Origin: Davidsoniella eucalypti
Taxonomy: Eukaryota > Ascomycota > Sordariomycetes > Microascales > Ceratocystidaceae
DNA: 64,000 nucleotides
NCBI GenBank assembly: GCA_004009845.1
Contig: RMBW01000049.1
Span: forward strand, 1 to 64,000
Direction of reading: 5' to 3'
Shown: positions 29,659 through 42,300 of the stretch, one piece after another
Layout of the letters: each line of letters opens with the position of its first letter
How positions within the stretch are numbered: position 1 is the first letter of the stretch
Translations under genes and position numbers: made by a program
The notes under the pieces: generated by a model
Told to the model about the DNA's origin: nothing
Seen by the model: only the letters and a program-made list of their open reading frames with translations
The model's database searches: none

Positions 29659-32600
29659 GCGTAGACAGCTCGTAGACCACGAATCACAAGAGCAACAACA
29701 GAGTGTCGAACCAGTTCCCGGAGATGGCTGATGTTGTCCAAGTCGGTATAAACAGCATATAAGCTTCTGCTCGAGTTTGATCTGTAGGTTGGCGAGGTCT
29801 TTCTATAGAGCTTAGAGCATTTTTGAAAAAAGGAATAAAGAAAGAAATGAAAAAAAGAAAAGAACAAAAGTGCAGAGAGACTTGGAAATAGGTGTTACAA
29901 AGTCAAGATTCATCGACATGCCTTCTTTTCTGCCACAGCACGTTCACAGACATGACTAAGCCGCCTGTAGCAACAGCCATATAAGATATCTAGCTATGAA
30001 AGAGGCATTATATTATACTTACTATCGAAGTGGCGGTGAGGGAGTAGCATCGGGAAGACTATATACATATGTATGACAAATGCCCAGCCAAGTAGAGGCG
30101 CCAGAATCAACAAAGACTCGAGGACTGACTATACAGATGCTTGTTGTCAAGGTAGCACCTGAACTTGATCCCTGGAAATTCACATGTTCCCCGGCCATCT
30201 TGTCTCCCAGAGTGTACAATATATCGACGGTCTTGTTTGCCTTATTTACTGCCTTTCCCATGTCCAGTCAGCATTTCCATTTTCATCTGTAGTTTGCGCA
30301 GTCTTGATTGTAGCCACGATGTTTTTTCCTTACCATTATTCCTGTCACTCTTCACTATTTCCACCGGTCCGACGCGCCCGGTCCTCTCACGCCGCCTGCT
30401 GTTGTCTCGCTAAAGCTGCAGGATGGTGCTATCTCTCTTTCTTTCTTCCTTTCTCTCTCTCTCTCGTTCGTATCTATAGTCCTCTTGGCTTTAGTCAGGG
30501 CTTGCTTTGGATGTCACCCGGATATCAAAGCAGTTTATTAGTACCCGCCCTCCTAGACGATATAAAACAATGACTGGAGGTCATAGTCAGCATATCGAGT
30601 CCTATTGATACTCGACAAGTCCGATATAAACAGTATACAGAATATGGATAGCCTTAGTAGACACCTTGCATCATCTCTGATAGCTGACTCTCTTGCATAG
30701 AAAGGTAGACCTCTCGCCCGGTCAGGAATGAGCCAACCCTTTGTATCGGCTTCATAGATTAATCTTATTGCCTTGACCCATGAATGACGGCAGAGAAGTC
30801 AATTCATGACCTAGAGCCGAGAGAATCAAGATAAACATGTATCCTCTCAGATCTACAGGCCCCCTCGTGTGTCACGAATAACCCTACATCTACGTATCTC
30901 AAGGGCCGAGTGTCTCATCGAGAGCAACTGCAGCTCTACTACGAAGACCACCAAGTGGCCATGACTGTCAACACTGCCATTCCGTCACCTCAGATGATGG
31001 AAGTGTCAACCTTCTGAGTGACAACACACCTCCCGGCATACGAACAGGACATCGCCTATGCCCTTGCGAAGTCTTCGTTATCTGGAAATCCGCGTCTATT
31101 GGCTGAGAGTCCTCGCCCTGATATTGCCGTCGGATCGGATGGAACTAGCCGTGCTACTATTCCGCGCCCTAAACAACCTTGGTTTCTCGGCTATCTATAT
31201 CGTTGCCCACAGTGCCGTGTCTACGGAAGGCTTAGCTGGTGCTTTTGCGGGGCAGAACTGTAGCTTGAGGCTCCTGTCGTCAGTTAGTGAGGCTGACGCG
31301 CTGTCGAGCAACCCACCTGTGACCAGTGTTGTCACTATTGCCATCGATCGCCCTATCGATCCTAGCATCAAGGGAGTCTTGACAACTCCTCCAGGGTCCG
31401 TCTTACGTATAAGTAGTTCTAGGCAAGCAAGCACCACTTCATGAACATGTACTGAAATCAATGTACATGTCTTTGATAATTCATGTCAAGCTACTAAAAC
31501 CTGTATGATCTACTGGCTGTCTTGAACTGCGAGGGCCACTAAAGTCGTACGAGCTCTCCTTCAAAGAGAGATGATACTTTATCCAATCTTATGTGATATG
31601 AATACGGTATTTGCCGTATTCCTAAAGAGAAGAACAACATCACTACATGATGTCATATATTAATATTACTATTACTATGACTACCAAAAACAGAAAACAA
31701 GCCTGAACTCTGCGTTACGGTACCGACTAGGAATTGTACATGTAAGTTGCAATTGGAACAGAATCATAAGTGGGTGTCAATCCGTCTTCCAAGTTTCTAA
31801 TATCTTAGCTGTAAGTTGTCTCGTTATGAACGATTTATGATGTAATGTATGGTTGGGTTGTTTTCTCTACAACTAGGCACACCAGTTAGTTGTATAAATC
31901 AGTTGATTACTTTGTAGAGGACTTTTTTTCTATGATTATCTAATATAATATACGAACAAGGGGAAAGAAAAGAAGAAAAGAAGAAAAAAAAACCATAATA
32001 GCTGTATATGAAAGGGTAAGATCGGCGATAGATTGATACTTTGTGCCTCCCTCAATAAGCCCCGAAAAAGAAAAAGAAAAATGAAAGATTCCTTGTGATA
32101 TATCCTGTGACAGCCGTCAATGATTGGCAGCCTTTATGTTAGTTCAGGTGTAATAATTGTTCCAGAGGAATGAACTACTTGCCTACATGCCTACATATGT
32201 ATTCCTCCACATTTATATCTATACACATGTATAGTATAAGCTTATAAATATACTATAGATATACTTATACTTATACATATATACTTGTACATATATCCCA
32301 CGCCCCCCCCCCCCGTACTCTCGGACGTTCGGGTTTCAAAGGAGGGTTTCGGGGCGGCCAGTTATGGCAAGAACCGGGCTCGGAACGGAACAAGGCGATT
32401 AGAGAGTGCGGTCATCATAGTCACCAATTACGGGAGGGCGGATTTTGGTCAGCTTTTATTTATGTATCTGTATCTGTATGGACGTGTATATATTATCAGC
32501 TAGCCTCGTTTCTTCCACCAACGTGCATTCGAGGCCTACTGTATACGAGGAGACATATGAACAATATCGTAATGGAGCTGACTATGCTATCAACATGTAG

Positions 32601-33503
32601 GCTATATACACGTGTGATTGACTGACGCCTTTGAGGTAATGTTTTAGCAACCAACAAATACGCCCGCTAACACTCGTTTAAGCACGGCGTTTCACAGTAG
32701 CGCGTCGGCCTGCATTCCATGATGACTACAATAGCCACGGTTGTCACTCAAGTCGGCAGACTACTACAACTGTACGTATAGTGGTAGTGGATGCTCCGAC
32801 AAGGGTAGCAATAGTGGAAGAAATAGCGATACACAGTAATGGTGGTAGTCATGGTAGCTGCTGGTGCTATATTGATACGATATTGACGCCTGAGAAACAG
32901 GCTAGGTACTGACCCAGCCTCATTGACACCCTACATGTCTGTATGGTAGTAGACTTTGGGCTAAGACGGTGTCACAAAGCGGTATCTGTAGATGCTGTCT
33001 CTCTTTATATGGATGACGCTAGCTATAAAGCAGCGAGACAAAAACAATGGATTCCAATATGTACGTAAATACAAAGGTACAATATTGGTCTGGCGCCATA
33101 AGCATTAGTGGATATGCATGCCCACTCACACTACTGGGCCCTATGGGTTAGTTGATTAGTTGTATGCATATATGTGCATATTTTGCATGTCTGTATGTCT
33201 GCAGTTGTATATGCACCATGCACCTAACCATATGCATATGCACATTGATTAGTGTGGGTGGGTGGGTTGAATGTGAGACTTGGATGCAAGGTCAGATATA
33301 GAAGCGATCATAAGACCACATTATCTTCTCAAGATGGATACAGAAAGAAAGAGACAAAGACCAACTCATTCACTTGCAGTATACATGTACTTGGTATCAA
33401 AAGTAGCCTCCACTCTGTCGTGTAGTATATGATGGTAGTAGGGCGTAGATGTTGGGTTCCTACAGTTGCCAGTCTGCAGCCCGAACGACATTGAACAGGA
33501 CGG

Positions 33504-33591
33504 ATGGAGCAGAAGACAGAAGTAGACGACAGTCATTATGAGGCACAATGGAGCAGAAGACAGAAGTAGAAGACAGTCATTATGAGGCACA
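33504..33591 (+). repeat. 44-bp tandem duplication
   Basis: Two copies of a unit starting atggagcagaagacagaagt and ending gtcattatgaggcaca, in direct tandem. They differ by one base (agacgac against agaagac). Confidence 0.9.
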
Positions 33592-35471
33592 CCACATCAT
33601 ATGCCGACAGCAGAGCCCTGTGCGTGCCCGCTCGGACGTGATAGTGACGGAAGCAGGCTCGGGTAACAGTGACTACAAATGTACATATCAAAGGCATAGA
33701 GACTGGCATAGAAACTAGTGTGACAACGGGAAGAGGAAGAGGAGGAGGAGGAATCTTTGCTACAGGGCTATGTTTACCAGCCGGCCTGCCTGCTCTGCTA
33801 TCAAATCCAGATTTATGTGGCTGCATAGATGAAGTAACGGATGTTTGTTTAATCATGTCCTATGACGACACGAGCAAAGAGGTAAAGAATTTGGAGACGG
33901 CACCGTACAGCTAATGATGTATGCTGTATAGTATACCGAGGGCTGTTTGGCACAGCAGAATGGGAATAGGGGCGCGGAAAGAGAAAACAAAGGAGGAAGC
34001 CAGAGTCGCATGTGCAATGTGCAACTGATGTACATGCTTTGGTATATGTCGTATACAGATACTTCATGATGATTCATCGTTCGTACTGCCGGGGATTTGA
34101 GAATCGATGACCGTGCTGACGAGCCGATCAAAGGAAGGGAAGAAATATGGGACGAGATGCCGTATTCTGAGGTGCATCAGTTGGTGTGTTTTTCACTCTT
34201 TTTTCCCCTAGCTTTTTGGATTGGTCTTCTGTTTTCTTCTGCGGGTGCCTTTAGCCCTGTTATGTCGATAAAGTCAGGCTATGCATCCCTAGATTTTAGC
34301 GAGGGCCTCCAATGAACAATACGTATATATATATATAGATATATAGATATATAGATATTTGTAGACATAGTGTACATGTGTGTATACAGACATTATATTG
34401 ATCCAACTATCGACAACAATAGCAATCAGAGCCCCCTGTTCTCAATGACGAAGATGGCGCACCCCTTTTACTAAAAGCGGCCGTAAAAATAAATATAAAT
34501 AAAAATAAATAATAAAACTGCTGTACTAATAAATGAGTCCTTTTCCATCTGACCCTTTCAAGCAACTGCTGCGCTGTAGGAAAATGTGGGAGCATTGTGG
34601 AGCTGGAGAATACGGTGATGTCATTGTGGGTACTTACCCGACATCCCCGTGTTACAATACATCACATCGCAGGAAATAGGGAAAGAACCTTTGAGTGCAT
34701 ATGTATATATACATATATGTGACGAGAATATACAGAGAGTTAAGGCTAAGACATATTTCTCCGAGATTTATCCAGCGTTGTTCCCAAGGATATCTGTGGA
34801 CGTGAAACCAAAAAAACCAAGTTCATTCCTTGAGACGTTTTTTTTTCGGATTGATTGAGAGCGAATCAATCAATGAGAATTGCAGCTAGCCTAGAAAAAA
34901 GCTTCCTCCATGTAACCCAAGAAAAAAATGAATAAAAGTTCAAGGGAAGGATACAAAAATACTAAGAAAATCCCAAAGAATACTAAAAAAACACATGTAA
35001 GTACTACTACTACTCACCCTGTGTCGTATCCGTAGCTTAATATGTTTCTATGTTTCTATGTTTCCATGTTGCTACTATGGTACTATGAACCGATAGTCTT
35101 CTTCCTTTCGTGACATCCTGATCTCTTGATATATCTGTACATATCCAGATATGCTACCTAGTATTCTTCTAATTGTCATGTCATGTCTGCCACGGGCCAT
35201 ATTAATTATATAGAAAATGCAATATTCCCCCGGCATGTCGGAATGCAAGAAATAAGCTGTTTTTTGTTTCTCCATCATACAACTATTATGTATGTCTACA
35301 TGCATAATACAACTAGGTTATAAGTATAGCCCTGTTATACGATTCAGAGTGGTGTTATTATGTTTCTAGCATGATAACTAATCACTATTTAGACACCACC
35401 AGCAGTAGTCACACCAGTAACGCAAAAATTTAAAACAAAAAGTGAAAATCATAAACTAAAACTAGTTGAGA

Positions 35472-35486
35472 CCCCCCCCCCCCCCC
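35472..35486 (+). repeat. Run of 15 C
   Basis: Homopolymer within AT-rich intergenic DNA. A second run of 12 C is at 32303-32314. Length is prone to sequencing error. Confidence 0.8.
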
Positions 35487-37083
35487 TCTTTTCGTCTCAT
35501 ACTCCATGGTAACATGACACTAGTTGTAATCTACCCCAGATCGACAGTATTTGTACATATGTGGTACCTTGAAGCCGGGCTTTTGGGAATAGGAAGATCT
35601 ACTTATCTACTTGGGATAGCTCGATAGCTCCCTCATCCCGAAACACAGATTCACAGACATGCACAAAGTGGTATACAGTATAGGATAATGATTGATAATA
35701 GTAGAAAATGCATCTCGAGATTCATTATGTGGGTGGCCTTGCGGGGGCTTCTATAGAGTATAAGGGATTCAACAACAATCGGGGCTGGTACCAACTGTGA
35801 CGATAAAGTAAAAAAACAACCAAAGAACAGAACAAATAACCAAAGCCCGAGTCAGGAAACCACAGTAAAAGAACAAATGAAGAAAAAAATGAAAACCTCC
35901 AACTCGAAAACAAAGCAAACTTGATAGAAAAAAACCCTTTTTTTGCCTCCTCCCAAGAACAGCTATGGAGACATCAAAAAAGATATCAACTCCGTGCTGA
36001 TGACCAATAATTAAAAGAAAAGAATAAAGAAAAAAAACACTGCGTAAACCCAAGCCACGAGAGTGGGGTTACGAAATAAGAGCTCGTCTAAAGTTGAAGC
36101 ATAGATAAGAGGGAAACAAAGAAAGAAAAAGAAAAAAGAGAAACGTAATCTTAGAAAAAAAGCATAAGTTGTCGTGAAAAGTAGAGCCAAGAGAAAAAAT
36201 AATAGAAGAACAAAGAAAGATAAAAAAAAACATATAATCGTGACAGACAAAGGAAAATAGAAGATATAAAAAAAAAAAGAGGGATGAATCCAGCAAGCAC
36301 AGGCAAAAGAAGGCCGAAGAAGAAGAAAAGATTTTTGTGGTGTGGTGGTGTGTTTCTTGTCTTGCTGACCCTAAGGTTTGTATCATGCCATACACCCAAG
36401 CGGCCTAATTGGTGTGAATTAGGCAGAGGTTGCAGGGGCTCAGATTCACCAGACTCGAACCCGGATAGTTGGACTGAGGAAAAGTAGAAAGGAAAATCCG
36501 GGCTTGCTGTGGTTTCAAGTGCCTGATCTGCTGTCCAAAAAGGCCTCGCTAAGCCGTGGCTTGCAAAAAAAGAAAGAAAACTCTGGTCCAGTGTAGAAAG
36601 ACGTAGAAGCCAAAGATATGAAGATCACATGCCAAGGTCACATGGGGCAGCCTTTGACAGATGCCCAAGACAGCGTGCCAGGTGCTGCCAGCTGCCCGCA
36701 ATACGACAAGGCGTGAGTGAAAATGACGTCAGGGTGCCTCGAGCCCAAGACGAAAAATGGTCAAGGGAAGAAAGAAAAAAAGGCACCCTCCAGTCTTGGC
36801 TGGGATTATGGTTGCTTCGCTTCGTGACTGGGGAGAAAAACAAGCTGTAGCAATGACGCTGTGTCGCATTCGTTGACGTCATCGCAAGACAGCCAGAGGC
36901 GCATCTCACGCTGGCATCACCGCATAATCAAGTCCTGCACAGCTCCATGCTCCGTGCTCCATGCAGGCAACGGGCAAACAGAGCAGGCGTAGACTGGGTA
37001 GGACAGCAGGAGTAGTAGAACAGAAGGAAGCAGCAGTGGATAAGACAGAAAAGACAACGAAAAACGGACGCCCTCTCTCCCCT

Positions 37084-38433
37084 CTACTGGTGCTCCCACT
37101 TAAGGCTGCTGCTAGCGAGAGACGCCGCGTCGCCGTGGTCCAGCGATTCCCGGCGGGCGATGCGCACGGCGTTCTTGGAGGACCGGCGCGTGTGCGTCTT
37201 GCGCTCCTTGTTCTTGACGGGCGGCGCAATCGTAGGGTGGACGTGGCCGTAGTGGCGCGTCAGGGCGTCGAACCTGCTAAAGGTCTTGTCGGGGCAGATG
37301 GGGCAGCTGAACTTCTCGCGGTCGGAGTTGTGGATGGTCGCCTCGTGGCGCGTGAGGTCGTAGGGGCGGTTGAACTGGCTGCCGCACTGGCGTCCGGTGT
37401 TGGGGTTCACGCGGGAGCAGATGTAGGGGCCCTTCTGGGTGACGTCGGGCTTGCTGTTGCCGCTGCGGTGGGCCTCCTTCTTGTGCACCTGGAGCTCCTC
37501 GGTGGTGTTGAAGCGCGAGGGGCAGCCGGTGTAGGTGCAGGAGAAGGTCTTTTCGCGGTCCTTTTGCGCCATCATCTCGAGCTGCTGCTGGTGCGACGGC
37601 TGGTGCTGGTGCTGCTGGTGTTGCTGCTGCTGGTGCTGCTGCTGCTGGTGCTGGAAGAGGTGGCGAGGATGTGACAGCGGCTGGGGGTGCAGAGCGCTGC
37701 TGCTGGTGCTGTAGGCGTGCATGGAGGCGTGCGTGGGCTCCATGGGCACCAGGTCGAGCGGACTGTTTTGAGACATGGGCGAGTGGCTGTACTCTCGGTG
37801 CGAGTTGTCGTCGAAGAGCAGGGCGTTGCCGACGTTGACGTCCATGGCGTTGCTGTAGGCATCGTGCGGCGACATGGACTGCGGGGTGATGCTGTGGGCA
37901 TTCAGCGAGGCCAGGTCCTGGTTGCCGCTCTGCGACAGCATGGGGAAGCCATTGGGGTACGAGGCGTCGGCCGACGCGTTGAAGGCCATGGCCGGGGGGT
38001 TGCTCAGGCCGATGGAGGAGGGCAGCGTGCTGCCGCTGCCCATGTGGTTCAGCCACGACGACTCGAAAGCAGCCGGGTGGGAGTAGGCAGCCGTTGAGGC
38101 CGACGCCGCGACAGACGACGAGATGGGCAGCAGGCCGCCGTCGAAGCCGGTCCCTGGCAGGCCGGGGTGCTGGCTGTCTAGGCTGTAGAAGGCAGTCCGC
38201 GGGTTCTGGTCTGTGGCGTAGGCATTAGCACCGAGATATGCAGACGGCGGTGCGGTCTCGGTCCGCGGCGGCAGCGGACGGCACAGGCCAAGGTCGTAGG
38301 ACGGCAACTTACTGAAGCGGTTCTGGCTGGACTGGCGGGAGAAGCCGGTGTCTCGGGAGAACTGGCCAGACACCCCGGCGGGACTGAAATCATAGAGTTC
38401 TGGCATGATGGTGTGTCGGTATACCGAATTCAT
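37084..38433 (-). CDS. C2H2 zinc-finger transcription factor, Rpn4-like
   Basis: Nuclear DNA-binding protein, 449 residues if it starts at ATG 38433 (MNSVYRHTIM). A second ATG at 38406 has a better context (accatcATGCC). The frame stays open further upstream without an ATG, so a spliced upstream exon is possible (acceptor-like gccacag near 38494). Order: Ser/Pro-rich N-terminal half; a Gln/His tract (~258-285); finger 1 CTYTGC...H....H (~296); finger 2 with long spacing CSRVNPNTGRQC and FNRPYDLTRHEATIH; finger 3 CPICPDKTFSRFDALTRHYGHVH; a basic tail (KNKERKTHTRRSSKN). The long Cys spacing and the FxRPYDLTRHExTIH word are typical of Rpn4, the activator of proteasome genes in yeasts. The family call is from memory of that motif; function is inferred. 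Confidence 0.82.
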   Translation of the reverse strand: MNSVYRHTIMPELYDFSPAGVSGQFSRDTGFSRQSSQNRFSKLPSYDLGLCRPLPPRTETAPPSAYLGANAYATDQNPRTAFYSLDSQHPGLPGTGFDGGLLPISSSVAASASTAAYSHPAAFESSWLNHMGSGSTLPSSIGLSNPPAMAFNASADASYPNGFPMLSQSGNQDLASLNAHSITPQSMSPHDAYSNAMDVNVGNALLFDDNSHREYSHSPMSQNSPLDLVPMEPTHASMHAYSTSSSALHPQPLSHPRHLFQHQQQQHQQQQHQQHQHQPSHQQQLEMMAQKDREKTFSCTYTGCPSRFNTTEELQVHKKEAHRSGNSKPDVTQKGPYICSRVNPNTGRQCGSQFNRPYDLTRHEATIHNSDREKFSCPICPDKTFSRFDALTRHYGHVHPTIAPPVKNKERKTHTRRSSKNAVRIARRESLDHGDAASLASSSLKWEHQ

Positions 38434-38610
38434 GGGCAATGGTTGGGCCAGCGTCTGCTGAGCACGCAAGCTGGAGATGCCGGCAAAGTAATGCTGCTGT
38501 GGCGACAAGGCGGGGGGAGGCGGGCTGGGGCGTCGAGGAGTCCTGGTATAGAGAGAGGGTGCCTTGCTGATATGAGTGCTGTGTATAACTGATGCTGGAT
38601 AGACTAGACG

Positions 38611-38612
38611 GC

Positions 38613-38649
<37 letters not shown>

Positions 38650-38650
38650 C
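38611..38650 (-). repeat. (GA)n microsatellite in the 5' leader of the C2H2 gene
   Basis: Near-perfect GA repeat (CT-rich in the sense strand), interrupted once by aa. It sits between the putative TATA box and the start codon, so it is probably transcribed leader. Confidence 0.8.
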
Positions 38651-38845
38651 GGCCTGCTCAGATAAGAGGCAGAGCTGGTGGTGTTGACGCTGGTTGGCGA
38701 GACAATAAAAGTACGGCGAGAGTGGAAAGTGCGAGGAGAGGTCTCGAAATGAGAAAAAACTGATACTGGAATGTGAGGGTGGTGGCAGGAGAAATTGAGA
38801 GTTATTTTTCCAAGAAGAGAAGAAGAGTAGTGGCAAGACGAGTCT

Positions 38846-38853
38846 CTTTATAT
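38846..38853 (-). promoter_or_regulatory. Putative TATA box of the C2H2 gene
   Basis: Sense strand ATATAAAG, about 410 bp upstream of the start codon and just upstream of a long CT-rich stretch, a common layout around fungal transcription starts. Inference from sequence only. Confidence 0.4.
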
Positions 38854-39288
38854 CGAGGTTAGATTGAGAGTTTGCTGCTGCGGACTACGCACACGCCCCC
38901 TCCTTTTGCCCACCCCACTCCAGCAGGACTAGCTTGACATACGCCTGCTTTTTGCTCACGTAGCGTGTACTGCATTGAGCCTAGAGGGCATGCATGCTAA
39001 ATATCTAGAGGACTCTCGCTCGAAGATGTTTTGCTGTGTTCGATCAGAAGCAGGATGCCAGTTATATCTGCTCGGTGCCTCGATGTCTCGATGTCTCGAT
39101 GTCTCGATGCCTCTATGCCTACTGCCTACTGCCTACTGGGCACGAGTCGTGCTGAGCAGTCCGTATAAAACAGAGCAAGATACAGCTATATCTATACTTT
39201 CTTACTGCAGCAACTGCGCTAGCCGTCCACGGACTCGGCCTTTGACTAGTTATTGCCGTCTGTGAATTGTCGGAAACAGCCAGAAATG

Positions 39289-39347
39289 GCACTGAATCTA
39301 TAGCACTGAATCTTATAGCACTGAATATTATAGCACTGAATCTATAG
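39289..39347 (+). repeat. Four tandem units of ~16 bp
   Basis: The phrase gcactgaatctata (with t/tt variants) occurs four times in a row. Copy lengths vary by one or two bases. Confidence 0.85.
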
Positions 39348-42300
39348 CTCCGATACAGAGCTTAGTCAACGCCGAGTCTGGCCTAGCAGCACGTAGTGTA
39401 AACAATGACATCAGCGATCTTTCTATACAGCATCAAGAAACAAATACACCCCAGTAAAGCAAAAAAAAAAAAAAAAAAAAAAAAAGTAGAGACTCTAAAC
39501 CCCCTGTGCGGCATCATCTTCCAACTCCGCTACCGATGCCCATAGTGGCCGTAGCCGACCGTAATTCAGTGGGTCAGCCCCTGTAATTCTGAGACAGCCA
39601 GGTTTACAGGCGGTATTTCGTCACTATAGCGCGAGCAGCACATGTCGCTAAATATCACGTTGTATACACCAGGTTCCTATTTATTTATGTTCTTTTCGTT
39701 GCAAGGTAGTATAGAGGGCCGCCCTGAAGGAAGATCAGCTCGCGTTGCGACAGGCCTCTGAAAAGATGTGAAATGCATAAATAGATGCATATAACCAGTT
39801 ATAGGACTTTCAATTATACTGCCATCTTTGACTAGCTACTTGTGTACATGATAAGATAATAAGGACTTTAGCAGTATCTTTGATACATAATAAGCCTGTT
39901 CTCCAATTCACGCTAGCCACTCAGTGCGAGTGCGAGGCTTCCCAGTAGTGCCCATGACCCTAGGGCCAGCCACTAGAAAGTCCTCATTGTGACGTCTTCA
40001 GCCCAGTACATAGCGATATACACATCATACATCATACATCATACATCATACATATAACTGTACATCTGTACATGTCCAGTTATATGTGGACAGTCGACAG
40101 AGTTGTGGACAGAGTTGTGGGCCCATATATGGCCAGGTGAACTGAACTGCCTCTATTTTCTTGTTGGGGTTTGGAGAAGTCGACGTCTTCAACTGGGCTT
40201 CGGGCTGTCTTGGAGCTGCGCCAGCGATTCTTGTGCCCGGATATGCTCTCCATTGTATCTACGTATATCGATATAGCAGTCAAAATAGACCTCTCAAGCT
40301 CATCGATCCAGTCACGGCAGGATGGATATCACGGCGGCCGCGGTTTATAGCAGCTTTTCCAGCCATGGGATCCTTTTTGGGGAAGCGGCTGTTGAACACG
40401 CACTATTCTGTTCTTGCTGAGAGGGATTACAAAAGAGACACTAGGTAATTGTTAGTGCTAGTCGTGTCTGAGACTGAGATGCGTGTAGTACATGCAGATA
40501 TGGACGTATAGTGTACGATAGTGTACGATAGTGTGCCATGGAGCAGAAACTACCCAGTGAGCACGGAAGGACTAGGAGGCCAAGGCCGGATGAGCCCAAA
40601 AGTCCTCTAAATCCGAAGTCTTCCTCACTAACTCACCTCACTATATGCCGTGCCTGTAGCTTTCACTTGGCTAACTAGCTACTAATCCTATACTACCGAT
40701 CGGTCTAGCCATAAGTAGCCTAAAAACGGGTAAAATAGTTTGTAGTCCTGTCTGGAATCACCAGCTATACATCATTACGCATCATTAGATGTGTCGGTGC
40801 TTTTTGTGTATGTCGAATCACAGCCGGATGCAGCATTGGAGGGTTTTTATTTTTTTATTTTTTTTGCTTACCTAAGCTGTTTGTTTACGTGTATGTATAT
40901 TATTAGTATTTATATTCTTGTATCGGCTTAACAGCTTCAAAAAAAAAAAGATAAAAATAAAAATAATAATAAAAAACCGAGTCTTCTCCTGCAAGTTAGG
41001 TATCTGTTATTCAGTCACTGAATGATGCGGATAGGCGGCTACAGAGTTGACAGTATAGAGCATAGCCCACGTTAACTGATCACTGGCCAAGTCCTATATT
41101 TTTCTTTTTTTTTTCTTCTTTTTTTTTTATAGGTGCTTTGGTTCATGCCAGGCAGTGTCTAGACTAATGGAAACGCCGGCATGAAATAGTAAAGCGTGAC
41201 TAGTAACGTTAATTTCTTGTTTCAATGTCTTACAAGCGACAAGTTAAGAATAGCTTATTTCCAGGAGGCTTAAGCCATTGACATCACCACTGTAGCCTCT
41301 GATTTTCTGCTATAGCCTTGTGGCTCCTCAAGCTTGTAGCTGTCTCTGTACTCGCTGAATAGCTTTCCCAGTTGCCTTACTAAAGCCATGCTCAGTAAAG
41401 TAGTCCTAGTCATAGATGAAGCTTTGTTCATGTTCGTGCTTCTAATAGGCCTAGGCAAGGCTAGGCTAGGCTTCATTCATGGCGGGGTCAATTTGATGCA
41501 AGCAACAAGCTAATCAGTACAAGTTCTTAACAGAAAAGCCAGTGACAGCCAGTGATCTATGCTAGGCTGCTAGTTGCTTTAGCTATCTCGGCAATAACAT
41601 GCTCATCTCTCTATAGAGCCCTCTTTGTTAAAGAATGCGGGGTCACATGACGCCTATCTCGTGACCTCGTATACGGGCCCAACTTTTTTTTATTCTTTTT
41701 TTTATTCTTTTTTTTTATTCTCTTATTTTTTATTCATACTAAATTTTAGTCTTACTTGGCTGTACTTCATGCACTATAAACCCAAAAACCCAAGCAGGAT
41801 TCCCGCTACAGCTCCGATTGTAAAAATAAAAATAAAAAGGATAATAATTAGCGGTCGGCCTGTCCTTATCCTGGCAACTTGGCCCGTAGTTCCAGCTGCC
41901 CTCTCTCTATTTTACATACACAATAGTGCGGGTAGGCCGACTAGTTACAGAAGCCGCTGCACTGTAAGCTGTGCTGGCAGCGAGAGGCCTATAAATTTGA
42001 CAGGCCTCAGGCTCAGCACTAAACTAGCCCCTATAATCCTACCGACAGAGCCCATTCCGCTAACAGCAGCCCCGCAGTTCTAGACCGAGACGTACTGTAG
42101 CACTATCCAGCGCGAATATACCGCCCAAGGCTCAGTGGCAGCATATACAGCAAAGACCATAGAGGTCATCAACATGTCACACTCGTTTGCGAGGCATCAC
42201 CACGAAACCGCCTGACAGCCCGACGCCAATGCCTGCTGAAGTGGGAGCTCTCGCTATCCAAAATACCAACAAGCCAAGCTCGTCTCTCATCGTTGCTGCG

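Larger units (their letters stand above)
29659..37083. other. 7.4-kb region without supported genes
   Basis: Only short ORFs occur. 30.7-31.45 kb is less AT-rich and has overlapping open frames on both strands, but no product is recognisable. Small features: a 44-bp exact-length tandem duplication at 33504-33591, C runs at 32303-32314 and 35472-35486, and gatata-type simple repeats at 34326-34360. The last part, 36.6-37.08 kb, is the 3' flank of the C2H2 gene. Confidence 0.45.

Noticed and set aside
30022..30261. Minus-strand frame with DSGAST, similar to a protease active site
   Set aside because: The surrounding sequence has no retropepsin features such as the hydrophobic-hydrophobic-Gly strand or ILG; chance match.
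31018..31461. Overlapping open frames in a less AT-rich island
   Set aside because: Frames on both strands are open but none shows a known motif; kept only as a note in the regional entry.
36440..36470. B-box-like word on the minus strand (gggttcgagtctgg)
   Set aside because: No A box or cloverleaf on the 5' side; short chance match.
36961..37674. 237-codon plus-strand frame and 37277-38056 minus-strand frame
   Set aside because: Shadows of the GC-rich C2H2 gene; composition is Val/Leu or Gln/Pro/Ala repeats with no domains.
38434..38508. Upstream extension of the C2H2 frame from a TTG codon
   Set aside because: TTG is not an accepted start for a eukaryotic nuclear gene; ATG 38433 or 38406, or a spliced exon, is more likely.
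41625..42083. 152-codon plus-strand frame starting in a T-rich tract
   Set aside because: The hydrophobic part is just translated tttttattc repeats; no recognisable protein.
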